A stretch of 42,456 nt of DNA. Origin: Burkholderiales bacterium (GTDB taxonomy: Bacteria > Pseudomonadota > Gammaproteobacteria > Burkholderiales > SG8-39). The notes beneath the pieces are model-generated. The model was not told where the DNA came from. It saw only the letters and a program-made list of their open reading frames with translations, and ran no database searches. Positions within the stretch are counted from its first letter, which is position 1. The number at the start of each line of letters is the position of its first letter. Both the position numbers and the translations under genes were made by a program. Location: the NCBI GenBank assembly GCA_014860395.1, contig JACZJU010000086.1, positions 1 to 42,456 on the forward strand, read 5' to 3'. Below, piece by piece: positions 35,305 through 42,456 of this stretch.

Positions 35305-36131
35305 GGCAGCGCGCCGGCCGCGACGAGCTTCGCGTACAGCGTGCCGACCGATATCCACAGGACCTGATCGTCGAACTCACCGCCGGTTGCGCCCGCAGGA
35401 TCGGGGGTGCGGCTGACGAACAGCGCGTTCCCGTCCAGATTTCTTGCTTCGTTCGTTCCTGCGCCGCCGGTCGCGCCATTCTTGCCGGTGGAAAAGACGA
35501 TCGCCACCACGGTGTTCTGGTTGGTCAACGAGGTGTTCGGATCGCACGTCGTGCTTGTCACCGTCGCCGGGGAACTGCCGCAGACCACGAGGTCTCCGGG
35601 CTTGCAGGTAATGCCGTTGGCCTTGAGGTTGGCGGCGTTGTTGAAGTGCGGCAGCGTTGGCGGCGGTACGGTCGATGCGTTGCAGCTTGCGACGCTGCTA
35701 TCCAGGGTGGCGGCGAGCGCATAGCGGATACGGTTTCCCCAGGCGTCGAGCGCGAACCCTTCGGCGTCGACCGGCTGAAAACCGATCGCGCGCGCCGGCA
35801 GGAATCCGTCGTAGCTGGCGGTGCAGGTTGCGAGGCCGCCGGCGGGGGCTTCGTCGCCGAGGCTGCCGCTGGTGCATTGCGGCGGGTTCGTGCAGGTCGC
35901 AGGACAAGGCAGTCGACGGTTGGCGATGGCGAAACCGATCAGCGCATCGCGCGCGGATTCGAGCCGGCTCTGCGTATCGTTCCACTTGCGTTGCTCCACC
36001 TGCGCCGAAACCATCGCCAGCATGCCGCCCAGCAGGAGCGAAATGATGACCAGCACGATCGCGAGCTCGGCCAGCGTAAACCCCGGCTGCAGCCGGGGCA
36101 GGTGAATTCCATGCACTCGCGCTTGGGTCAT
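35301..36131 (-). CDS. Prepilin-like protein with long C-terminal domain
   Basis: A 276-residue prepilin. The leader MTQARVHGIHLPRLQPG is long for the class; cleavage precedes FTLAELAIVLVIISLLLGG (Glu at +5). Then comes RLESARDALIGFAIANRRLPCP, followed by a Cys-rich domain with eight or so cysteines, and GFQPVDAEGFALDAWGNRIRYAL. The same helix-LPCP-IGxxP...W/C...YA plan occurs in the gene upstream, so the two are related. ATG 36131 overlaps the stop of that gene (ATGA), indicating coupling. Likely a minor or tip pilin of the neighbouring machine. Confidence 0.78.
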   Translation of the reverse strand: MTQARVHGIHLPRLQPGFTLAELAIVLVIISLLLGGMLAMVSAQVEQRKWNDTQSRLESARDALIGFAIANRRLPCPATCTNPPQCTSGSLGDEAPAGGLATCTASYDGFLPARAIGFQPVDAEGFALDAWGNRIRYALAATLDSSVASCNASTVPPPTLPHFNNAANLKANGITCKPGDLVVCGSSPATVTSTTCDPNTSLTNQNTVVAIVFSTGKNGATGGAGTNEARNLDGNALFVSRTPDPAGATGGEFDDQVLWISVGTLYAKLVAAGALP

Positions 36132-37714
36132 GGGCAGGCGGCGTACGCTGCCGGGTCCCCCGGGGGCGCTGCCGCTGCCCCCGGAACGGAAACTATCGCG
36201 CTGCCGTTGTAACATTTGATCGCGAGATCGGGATCGATAGCGTACACGATGTCGTTGAAGCTACTGCTCTGGTCGGCGGCCTCATAGTCGCCGTTTCCTC
36301 CACTGTTGGGGTGGTTGCCGGCATTGCGCCCTTCAAGATAATTGCTTATGTCGCTTTTGTCCGACAGGGTGTTCCGATTCTGGCCGGAGAGCTTTTCGCC
36401 GGCGAACATCACCACCGCCGCGTAGTTGCCGGTGCCATTGATGTTCAGGCAGGTAGGGCAGGACGACGACGACCACCAAGAAGCCGATGGCTTGAAGTTG
36501 TTGGCGACGGCGTAGAACAGATGATCCTTCCAATTGTCATACCAGATCTTTTCCTCGGGTGCGTAGGCGCAATAGGACCCCGGCGTGAAGAGGAGGATGT
36601 TGGTATAGCCGAGATCGGTGTTGCTGGATAGCGTGTTATTGGTATCGGCGTCGGATCTGCTGACCCGATAGGCCAGGCGGCCGGACAGATTGCCGCTGAC
36701 GTCACGGTAGCGCTGGTCGACCGCGTAATAACTCAAGGCGGACATGGACAGGTTCCCGGCCCAGGGCAGGCGCTTATCGTTGGTGCCGGCGCTGTTCTTG
36801 CTTCCGTACACGGCGGTGCACTCGGCCGCGCGGCGCGTGAGCGCACGCAACTGATTGTTGAAATCCGAGCGCTTCTTGATTGCGTTCCAGATGTCCGCGC
36901 GGGTGATATACACCAGTTTGTCGTTGAAGCTGTCGCTGCCGCTTGCGGCGATGAAGTTCGTAACGTCGATGGCGCTACCGGGCGAAGATGGCGCGGCCAG
37001 GACGCTATTGTTGATGCCGTTGGCAGCCTCCAAGTATGCGGCGCGGTTGTAATTCCCGCCGCAGTTGGCGGCGCCTGCGACAGGAGCGCGGTCCTGCCCC
37101 GACAGCGCCGGGCCGGGTGCGAAGATCACCGCGACCGCGCGCGTGTCGGCGCGGGTCTCGTCGGCTGATCCGGCGAGAAACGTGGTGCCGTTCGCCTCCA
37201 TGATATTGAACTGTCCGTTGGTGTCCCAATTCATCAGATTGTTGGAGCTGGTGTTGTTGCTCAGGACGCCGTTGGGCTTGTATTTGTAGGTGCCGGAGAC
37301 CGCATACCAGAGACACTCGCCCGACCCGTCCCTCAGGGCGTCCAGCCCCAGCGTTTTCCACGGCAGCCTGCCGATGGCGCTGACGAGGAAGCTGCTGCAG
37401 TTCAGTTCGGTCGCGCCTTCCTTGTTGATCCCCGATCCGGTGTCGGGGCAGGGCAGGAACCCCGGCACGGTATAGCTGCTGCCGGGGACGTCGTGGGTAT
37501 CCTTGTAGGTTACTGCGTAGGCGATCAGCGCCTCCTTCGCCTGCGCCAGCGCGGCATAGGTTTTCTGCTCCCGCGCCCGCGCGATGTCGCCCGCATTCCG
37601 GTTCAGGCCGGCCACCACCGCATAAGTGAGCGCGATGCTGACCAGGGCGAGCAGGATCAGCAGGGCTGCACCGCGCTGACGTGCAGGCAAATGCATTGCG
37701 GCGATCCCGCCCAT
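36128..37714 (-). CDS. Large PilX/GspK-like pilin-associated protein
   Basis: A 528-residue protein. The N-terminus RQRGAALLILLALVSIALTY is a PilX/GspK-type anchor with no classic FTLxE. The helix AALAQAKEALIAYAVTY then GFLPCPDTGSG, and IGRLPWKTLGLDALRDGSGE before LWYAVSG, repeat the plan of the next gene. The large C-terminal part is rich in Asn, Ser, Gly and Tyr with scattered cysteines, as in surface-exposed tip proteins. ATG 37714 or 37696 could be the start; the ribosome site is weak for both. It lies 4 bases after the MshK-like stop. Likely a tip or adhesin-like component; function inferred. Confidence 0.72.
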   Translation of the reverse strand: MGGIAAMHLPARQRGAALLILLALVSIALTYAVVAGLNRNAGDIARAREQKTYAALAQAKEALIAYAVTYKDTHDVPGSSYTVPGFLPCPDTGSGINKEGATELNCSSFLVSAIGRLPWKTLGLDALRDGSGECLWYAVSGTYKYKPNGVLSNNTSSNNLMNWDTNGQFNIMEANGTTFLAGSADETRADTRAVAVIFAPGPALSGQDRAPVAGAANCGGNYNRAAYLEAANGINNSVLAAPSSPGSAIDVTNFIAASGSDSFNDKLVYITRADIWNAIKKRSDFNNQLRALTRRAAECTAVYGSKNSAGTNDKRLPWAGNLSMSALSYYAVDQRYRDVSGNLSGRLAYRVSRSDADTNNTLSSNTDLGYTNILLFTPGSYCAYAPEEKIWYDNWKDHLFYAVANNFKPSASWWSSSSCPTCLNINGTGNYAAVVMFAGEKLSGQNRNTLSDKSDISNYLEGRNAGNHPNSGGNGDYEAADQSSSFNDIVYAIDPDLAIKCYNGSAIVSVPGAAAAPPGDPAAYAACP

Positions 37715-37718
37715 GGCG

Positions 37719-38315
37719 TTAGCGTGCTGGCGCCGGCGATTTGGCGGCGGCGCCAGCCGGGATTACCGGTTGGGCCGGGCGCGTGGAATTTCCGACCGTG
37801 ATTTCGCCGCCGTTCAGTTCGTCGCGCACCTCGCCGCTCGCTCGCTCGTAGGTCTGGCCAACCTTGAGGCTGACACCGGGCGCGCCCGCGTTCGGGACCA
37901 GCGTGACACGAGCCGGTTCGCGCCCGGAGTGTTTGTCGTATTGGGGCGCGCCATTGATCCAGGTGGCGGTCTTGCCGCTGGAGCGCTGGACCTGCCCCTC
38001 GAGCGTGAGCGGACCTTCCTGTATCTGCGGCGCCTCTTCCTCGGCGCGGTTGGTAGCGCGCCTGCGGTCCAGGTCCTGGCGCTGCGCCGGCGTAAAGAAC
38101 AGGCGGCCTAGCTCTTCAGCGCCCGCCACGCCAGGCGCGGCGAGGGATGCGAGCATCAGCGCGAGCGAAACGAGAACTCGGCTTTCAAGAATATTGAAGA
38201 AGCAGACTCTGCGGCCCCTGGCCCGAAGATCTCGGTTTCCTACACGGGAAATGTTCTCCCGGCGGACGGCCGCGGAACGACGGTTCTCCCAGCAATGATT
38301 TCTCAACATCCCCAT
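37719..38315 (-). CDS. Small periplasmic protein in the pilus operon (MshK-like position)
   Basis: The frame spans 198 residues. A clear signal peptide, LVSLALMLASLAAPGVAGA, lies at about residues 48-66 rather than at the start, so the true start is uncertain: no ATG, GTG or TTG with a good ribosome site precedes it, and the first 45 residues are Arg-rich and unlike a protein start. The mature part has a charged linker (QRQDLDRRRATNRAEEEAPQ) and a small beta domain (LTLEGQVQRSSGKTATWING, VSLKVGQTYERASGEVRD). Position and size match MshK/PilP-type periplasmic proteins. A rare start codon or a sequence error near 38230 would explain the odd N-terminus. Confidence 0.6.
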   Translation of the reverse strand: MGMLRNHCWENRRSAAVRRENISRVGNRDLRARGRRVCFFNILESRVLVSLALMLASLAAPGVAGAEELGRLFFTPAQRQDLDRRRATNRAEEEAPQIQEGPLTLEGQVQRSSGKTATWINGAPQYDKHSGREPARVTLVPNAGAPGVSLKVGQTYERASGEVRDELNGGEITVGNSTRPAQPVIPAGAAAKSPAPAR

Positions 38316-38350
38316 GCATTATAACCGTGGCATAGTCGGCGAACGGGCGC

Positions 38351-38959
38351 CTAGGCCGGCTTGCCCAGGCGTATGGTGATCAGGTCGAATTCGCACTCCG
38401 CCTGCAGTCGCGGGGTGAGTGCGGTCCCGCCGCTGCCGAGGCTTTCGCGTTGTACGTCGCAGCTTCTCACCGACAGGTAGGATTTACCGCGCTTTGCGAG
38501 ATCGTCGATGAAGTTGAGCAGATCCTCCTCGTGCAGCAGCCGTATGGTCATTTGTACGCGGCTGACCATGAATTTGACGCCGCCGCCCGGGCTGAAGCCG
38601 GGATAGTCAAGCTCCCGTTGCGGCTCTATGCTGTAGCGGATGTTGAACAGCCGCCGCTCGTTCTTGATTGCAGTGACGGTGTCGACCCAGTCCAGGCGTT
38701 TTTCCGCGCCGACGATGCCGCGCGCTGCCAGTGCCTGGTACTGCTGCAGGCTGGCTTTGATCTCGCGTTCTTCCTCGGTGGCGCTGGCAAGCCTCGCTTG
38801 CACCTTGGCGCGTTGCGCGGCCGCGGCGGCTCCCAGTTTCCCGGTTTCCTGCCGATAGCCATAAGCGGCGAAACAGAAGGCCACCCCGGCGAGGATCAGT
38901 GCGAGGCACCCGGCGAGCGGCAGGCGCAGATGCTTGAAGTCGCCGCGGCCCAGCTTCAT
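38351..38959 (-). CDS. PilO/MshJ-like inner-membrane assembly protein
   Basis: A 202-residue bitopic protein with one helix (LPLAGCLALILAGVAFCFAAY split near residues 13-33), a coiled coil (AAAAQRAKVQARLASATEEE and following), and a ferredoxin-like domain (KFMVSRVQMTIRLLHEEDLL, then FIDDLAKRGKSYLSVRSC). This is the PilO/GspM architecture that forms the inner-membrane ring with PilN. It overlaps the previous gene by 4 bases (ATGA). Confidence 0.72.
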   Translation of the reverse strand: MKLGRGDFKHLRLPLAGCLALILAGVAFCFAAYGYRQETGKLGAAAAAQRAKVQARLASATEEEREIKASLQQYQALAARGIVGAEKRLDWVDTVTAIKNERRLFNIRYSIEPQRELDYPGFSPGGGVKFMVSRVQMTIRLLHEEDLLNFIDDLAKRGKSYLSVRSCDVQRESLGSGGTALTPRLQAECEFDLITIRLGKPA

Positions 38960-40503
38960 CGTCCCAGCTTCCTGCCGACAGTGACGCCAAAGCTTGCATC
39001 TTCGGCGATTGCGCGCTCTGAGCCGATGTCTCCGGCGAGCGTATCTTCCGCGGTGATGGCGAAAGGCATTTGCACATTCATGATCTCCAGCTGCGGTTCC
39101 TTCTTCAGGGTGGCGATGAATTGGCTGGCCACGTCCGTGATCGAACGCAGATCGACACGGCGCGCGCCCACCACGCGCGCCGAGACGACGGCCAGCGCGT
39201 AGCCCGGGTCGGCCGCGGCCGATACAGCCTCTTTGGGAGTGCTATTGGCTCCGGTCTGCGCAGCCGGCTTGCCGACGCGCCACTGGATGCGCTCGATCTC
39301 CACCTGCGGAAAGGCGGCCAGCGCCTTGCTGATATCGGCGAACAAATCCGCCGGCGTAGCCGTCTGCTCCTGCAGCAAGCGGTATTGCCTGATCGTGGTC
39401 TTGAGGTTTTCGGTCGAGGTCGGCGTCGGCGGAAAAGTGGAGGTGACGCGCGCGTACTCGGCGCTGAGCGCCCGGAACCGGCTCTGATCGGACTGGATCA
39501 GCTCCCGCAGGTCTCGGACCTGCAGCAGCTGCTCGCCCGCAAACAGCAGGCCCGCAGCCAATACAATCAGGCCGGCCGCATACAGACCGCGGCTGATCTG
39601 CCACAGGTGATAATGGTGACGGTGCTGCTCTTGCGCGAACTGTTCCGCGGGGGCGGCGGTGGCGACCGCGTGCAGAAACAAGGCGTCGCAGGGCGCATCC
39701 GGCGGGAAGCTTTTCAGGCCGAGCGCGCGGCACTGGCTGTCGGCGTTGACCACGTGGAAGCGCAACAGCTCACTGCTGCGGCAGGCCTCGGTGAGCGCGG
39801 CATGATACTTTCCCGCCGCCAGCACCATTACGTCGATTGGCGTTGCCGCCGTCGGCAGCTGGCGCGTCGTAACCAGGTATTGCTGCAGGCGCGCGGATTC
39901 GCCGGCGCAGGCCGCAGCTACACCCGCCGTGTCCTCCAGGTTCAGTCGGCCGACACGGGAAAAGCGAATCTTGCCATCCTCCACGTAGCTTTGCCGCAGG
40001 CCCGTCTGCTGCACGCTCACCAGCAGGCAGCGCGACAGTTTGAGTCCTGCGCCCTTGATCAGGGCCGGCGCGAGCAAGGCGGTGGAGTAGACCCCGGCGA
40101 GGCGGCATTCGCTACGCTCCAGCGCGCTCAACCAGGGCTGGAACTGCTGCGTGTTGGAGAACGAGGCGTACAGCACCTTCTCGTTGCGCCGCTCGGCCTT
40201 TTCGTAACCAAGCGACATGCTCAGAGTGAGGCTGGTGTCGCGGTAGCGTTGTCCGAGCTTGCGTGCGAGCACCTGCCGCCGGTCGCTGCGGCCGAGGTAG
40301 GGGATGGTGTCCTGGTGGTAGTCCTCCTCCACCACGTCGACCACCAGGTAATAGAGCCTGCGCGAGCCGGCGACATAGGCGGAGAAAGCGGCTAACCCGG
40401 AGTCGTTGCACTCGAACGCGGCGTCGACGACCAGGCCGCCACGCGACAGCCTGTGGGCCGTCAGCCGGTTGGCGGTGAGATAGAGCAGGCCTAGTTTCGC
40501 CAT
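38956..40503 (-). CDS. PilM-PilN fusion protein of pilus assembly (MshI-like)
   Basis: A 515-residue protein. The first 300 residues are a cytoplasmic actin-like PilM/GspL-type domain (LVVDVVEEDYHQDTIPY, CLLVSVQQTGLRQSY). A single helix, GLYAAGLIVLAAGLLFAGEQ, lies at about 310-330. A coiled coil and a PilN-like periplasmic domain follow (QLEIMNVQM near the end). In canonical type IVa pili these are two proteins; in GspL and some MSHA-type systems they are joined. Eight bases separate it from the platform gene. Confidence 0.75.
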   Translation of the reverse strand: MAKLGLLYLTANRLTAHRLSRGGLVVDAAFECNDSGLAAFSAYVAGSRRLYYLVVDVVEEDYHQDTIPYLGRSDRRQVLARKLGQRYRDTSLTLSMSLGYEKAERRNEKVLYASFSNTQQFQPWLSALERSECRLAGVYSTALLAPALIKGAGLKLSRCLLVSVQQTGLRQSYVEDGKIRFSRVGRLNLEDTAGVAAACAGESARLQQYLVTTRQLPTAATPIDVMVLAAGKYHAALTEACRSSELLRFHVVNADSQCRALGLKSFPPDAPCDALFLHAVATAAPAEQFAQEQHRHHYHLWQISRGLYAAGLIVLAAGLLFAGEQLLQVRDLRELIQSDQSRFRALSAEYARVTSTFPPTPTSTENLKTTIRQYRLLQEQTATPADLFADISKALAAFPQVEIERIQWRVGKPAAQTGANSTPKEAVSAAADPGYALAVVSARVVGARRVDLRSITDVASQFIATLKKEPQLEIMNVQMPFAITAEDTLAGDIGSERAIAEDASFGVTVGRKLGR

Positions 40504-40510
40504 GGTGCCC

Positions 40511-41713
40511 CTAGAACTTGATCCTGGTGATGGAGTCGTAGATAGGGCCCAGCACCGACAGCATCACCCAGCCAAGCAGCGCGCCGAGGATGACGGTCAT
40601 CGCGGGCTCGATCATCACCTCCACTTTACCGATCGCTTCCTTTACGTCGCGATTGTAGAAGTAGGACACGTTGAGCAGGGCATTGTCGAGCCTGCCCGAG
40701 GACTCGCCCACGCGCAGCATGCGTATCACCAGAGGCGGGAACAAGCCCACGTTCTGAAACGCGGTGGAAACGTTCTGGCCTTCGGCGATCTGCTGCCCGG
40801 CGCGCTCCAGGCCCTGCCTGATCACCAGATTGCCGGCGATATCCTCGCAGGTCTTGATGCAATCGATGATGGTGATGCCGGCCGAATACATCATGGCGAA
40901 AATACTGGCGAAGCGCGACAGAATGATTTTGCGCAGGATCGGACCGAACAGCGGCAGGCGCAGCTTGAAATCGTCGAAACGGTAGCGGAACCCGGGGCTG
41001 CGCGCGAGGGCGAGCCTGATGCCGGCGATGGCGAGCACAGGCGCAATGAGCACCGCCCACCAGTAGTCGATGAAAAAGCCCGAGACCTGGATCAGGATGC
41101 GCGTCTGCAGCGGGATCGCCTGCCCCGTGCCTTTGATGAAGCCGACCATCTGCGGCACCAGGTAGATCATCAGGAACATGGTGACGACCAGCACCAAACT
41201 GCCGACAAAGGCCGGGTACATCATCAGCTTCTTCGTCTGGGTGACCAGTTCGTCCTCCCATTTCAGATCGTCTGCGAGGCTCTTCAGCACCTGGGACATG
41301 CGCCCGGTTTCTTCGCCCGCGCGGATCAGGCTGGCGAACACCACCGGGAACACGTCCGTATAGTCCGCCATGGCGGAGGACAGGTTGCGCCCGCCCTGGA
41401 TGCTCTCGATCAGCCCGGATAGGACTTCGCGAAAGCGCGGGTTCTCGACGCTGTCGCGCAGGTCGGCAAGCGATTCGAGTATCGGCACGCCGGCGGCGGT
41501 CAGCTGTTCCAGGTGGAAACAGAAGTTGATCAGTTCGGGTCGTCCGATCGCGCCCCTGAACAGGCTCGCGCGCCGCCGCGCCGGCCCGCCGACGACGAGG
41601 TCCAGCCCCATGCGCTGCAGCCGCAACTCCAGGTCGGTCAGGTTGATCGCCTCGATCTGGCCCATGAGCGACCTGCCGCGGGCGTCGATTGCCTTGTAGG
41701 AGTACAGCGCCAT
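40511..41713 (-). CDS. Type IV pilus/type II secretion inner-membrane platform protein (PilC/GspF family)
   Basis: A 400-residue polytopic protein with two GspF domains (about 70-195 and 272-395), three to four membrane helices, and the motifs LADLRDSVENPRFREVLSG, FASLIRAGEETGRMSQVL and the second-domain copy RMLRVGESSGRLDNALLN. It begins MALYSYKAIDARGRSLMGQI, the usual start. It is the rotor-like base that the assembly ATPase acts on. It starts 24 bases after the ATPase stop. Confidence 0.92.
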   Translation of the reverse strand: MALYSYKAIDARGRSLMGQIEAINLTDLELRLQRMGLDLVVGGPARRRASLFRGAIGRPELINFCFHLEQLTAAGVPILESLADLRDSVENPRFREVLSGLIESIQGGRNLSSAMADYTDVFPVVFASLIRAGEETGRMSQVLKSLADDLKWEDELVTQTKKLMMYPAFVGSLVLVVTMFLMIYLVPQMVGFIKGTGQAIPLQTRILIQVSGFFIDYWWAVLIAPVLAIAGIRLALARSPGFRYRFDDFKLRLPLFGPILRKIILSRFASIFAMMYSAGITIIDCIKTCEDIAGNLVIRQGLERAGQQIAEGQNVSTAFQNVGLFPPLVIRMLRVGESSGRLDNALLNVSYFYNRDVKEAIGKVEVMIEPAMTVILGALLGWVMLSVLGPIYDSITRIKF

Positions 41714-41737
41714 GCGTGTGCGGGAGCGGCGGGCGCG

Positions 41738-42456
41738 CTACATGCGGTCGGTGAGATCCACCACCCGCATGAGTTCATCCAGTGTGGTCGTGCCTTCGAG
41801 GACGCGGCGCGCCCCGTCATCCGCAAGGGTGCGGAACCCTTTGGCGACGGCGGCGAGCTGCAGTTCGCGTGCGGTGGCGCGACGCGCGATCAGTTCGTCG
41901 ATGTCGACGTCCAGCTTGAATATCTCCATGATCGCCAGGCGCCCGCGGTAGCCCTGGTAATCGCAATGGTCGCAGCCTACCGCGCGATAGACGGTGGGCG
42001 GGCGATCGACCTTGACCCCGAGCAGGCGGCATTCGGCCGAAGTCGCTGTATAAGGCTGGCGACAATGTTTGCACAGGCGCCGGATCAGCCGCTGGGCGAT
42101 GATGCCTATCATATTGCCGGCCATGACCTCGGGGGTGACGCCGGTATCGAGCAGGCGCGGAAACACGCCCACGGCGGAATTGGTATGCAGCGTTGAATAG
42201 ACCTGATGGCCGGTCATGGCTGCGCGAAACGCCATGACCGCGGTTTCCTCGTCGCGGATCTCGCCCACCAGGATCACATCCGGGTCCTGGCGCATGAGCG
42301 AGCGGATGCCGTTGGCGAAGTCCATTTTCGCAGCCTCGTTCACCGAGGTCTGGCGGATCAGCGTCATCGGGTACTCGACCGGGTCTTCCATGGTCATGAT
42401 GTTGACCGTGTCGGAATTGATGTGATTGAGGATGGAGTACAAGGTGGTGGTCTTGC
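41738..42456 (-). CDS. Type IV pilus/type II secretion assembly ATPase, C-terminal part (truncated by window end)
   Basis: About 239 residues are visible; the frame runs off the right edge in the middle of the Walker A motif (KTTTLYSILNHIN remains). The Asp box is ITMEDPVEYPM-like (IMTMEDPVEYPM), Walker B is DVILVGEIRDEETA, and the His box is GHQVYSTLHTNSA. A zinc site has CKHC and CDHC pairs, as in PilB/GspE extension ATPases rather than PilT retraction ATPases. It is the first visible gene of the pilus-like operon. Confidence 0.93.
   Translation of the reverse strand, partial: KTTTLYSILNHINSDTVNIMTMEDPVEYPMTLIRQTSVNEAAKMDFANGIRSLMRQDPDVILVGEIRDEETAVMAFRAAMTGHQVYSTLHTNSAVGVFPRLLDTGVTPEVMAGNMIGIIAQRLIRRLCKHCRQPYTATSAECRLLGVKVDRPPTVYRAVGCDHCDYQGYRGRLAIMEIFKLDVDIDELIARRATARELQLAAVAKGFRTLADDGARRVLEGTTTLDELMRVVDLTDRM

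Overview
The window looks like a chromosomal segment of a GC-rich betaproteobacterium. The gene order is the evidence: a run reading kdsD-kdsC-lptC-lptA-lptB-rpoN-hpf-ptsN-hprK-rapZ-ubiX, and a second block kinase-phosphatase-rph facing yicC-gmk-rpoZ-spoT. HPr kinase next to ptsN and rpoN favours Betaproteobacteria over Gammaproteobacteria. I cannot fix the genus. No rRNA, tRNA, CRISPR array, transposase or phage gene was found.

Layout. 1-2459: end of a membrane cytochrome b gene, then a large porin-like outer-membrane protein. 2460-6756: a small exported protein, a 585-base gene-free stretch full of hairpins, and a three-gene lipid set (phospholipid N-methyltransferase, cyclopropane synthase family, geranylgeranyl-reductase family flavoprotein). 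6757-9928 (minus): a 63-residue protein, rph with an odd duplicated 5' end, a PP2C phosphatase and a Ser/Thr kinase. 10113-14041 (plus): yicC, gmk, rpoZ, spoT. 14101-21579: a catabolic group of thioesterase, enol-lactonase-like hydrolase, omega-aminotransferase, amidase, MFS carrier (minus), dienelactone hydrolase and acyl-CoA dehydrogenase. 21706-30396 (minus): ubiX, rapZ, a PsiF-like gene, hprK, ptsN, hpf, rpoN, lptBAC, kdsC, kdsD. 30470-32452: a KefB-type antiporter. 32563-42456 (minus): prepilins, an ABC-2 permease with no ATPase partner, a TPR-like protein, and an MSHA/type IV pilus-like assembly operon that runs off the right edge.

How the genes work together. lptABC and kdsCD make Kdo and move LPS to the outer membrane. 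rpoN, hpf, ptsN, hprK and rapZ form the nitrogen-PTS and envelope-signalling neighbourhood. gmk, rpoZ and spoT link GTP supply, RNA polymerase and the stringent response. The assembly ATPase, platform protein, PilM-PilN fusion, PilO-like, MshK-like and pilin-like proteins should form one envelope machine.

The most unusual signal is a family of eight short intergenic elements (about 67-108 bases) with a shared two-hairpin design, a G4/C4 stem followed by a stem ending in a TTTTG core and an AAGG tail. In four copies the tail is placed as the Shine-Dalgarno of the next gene. One copy separates two versions of the rph start.
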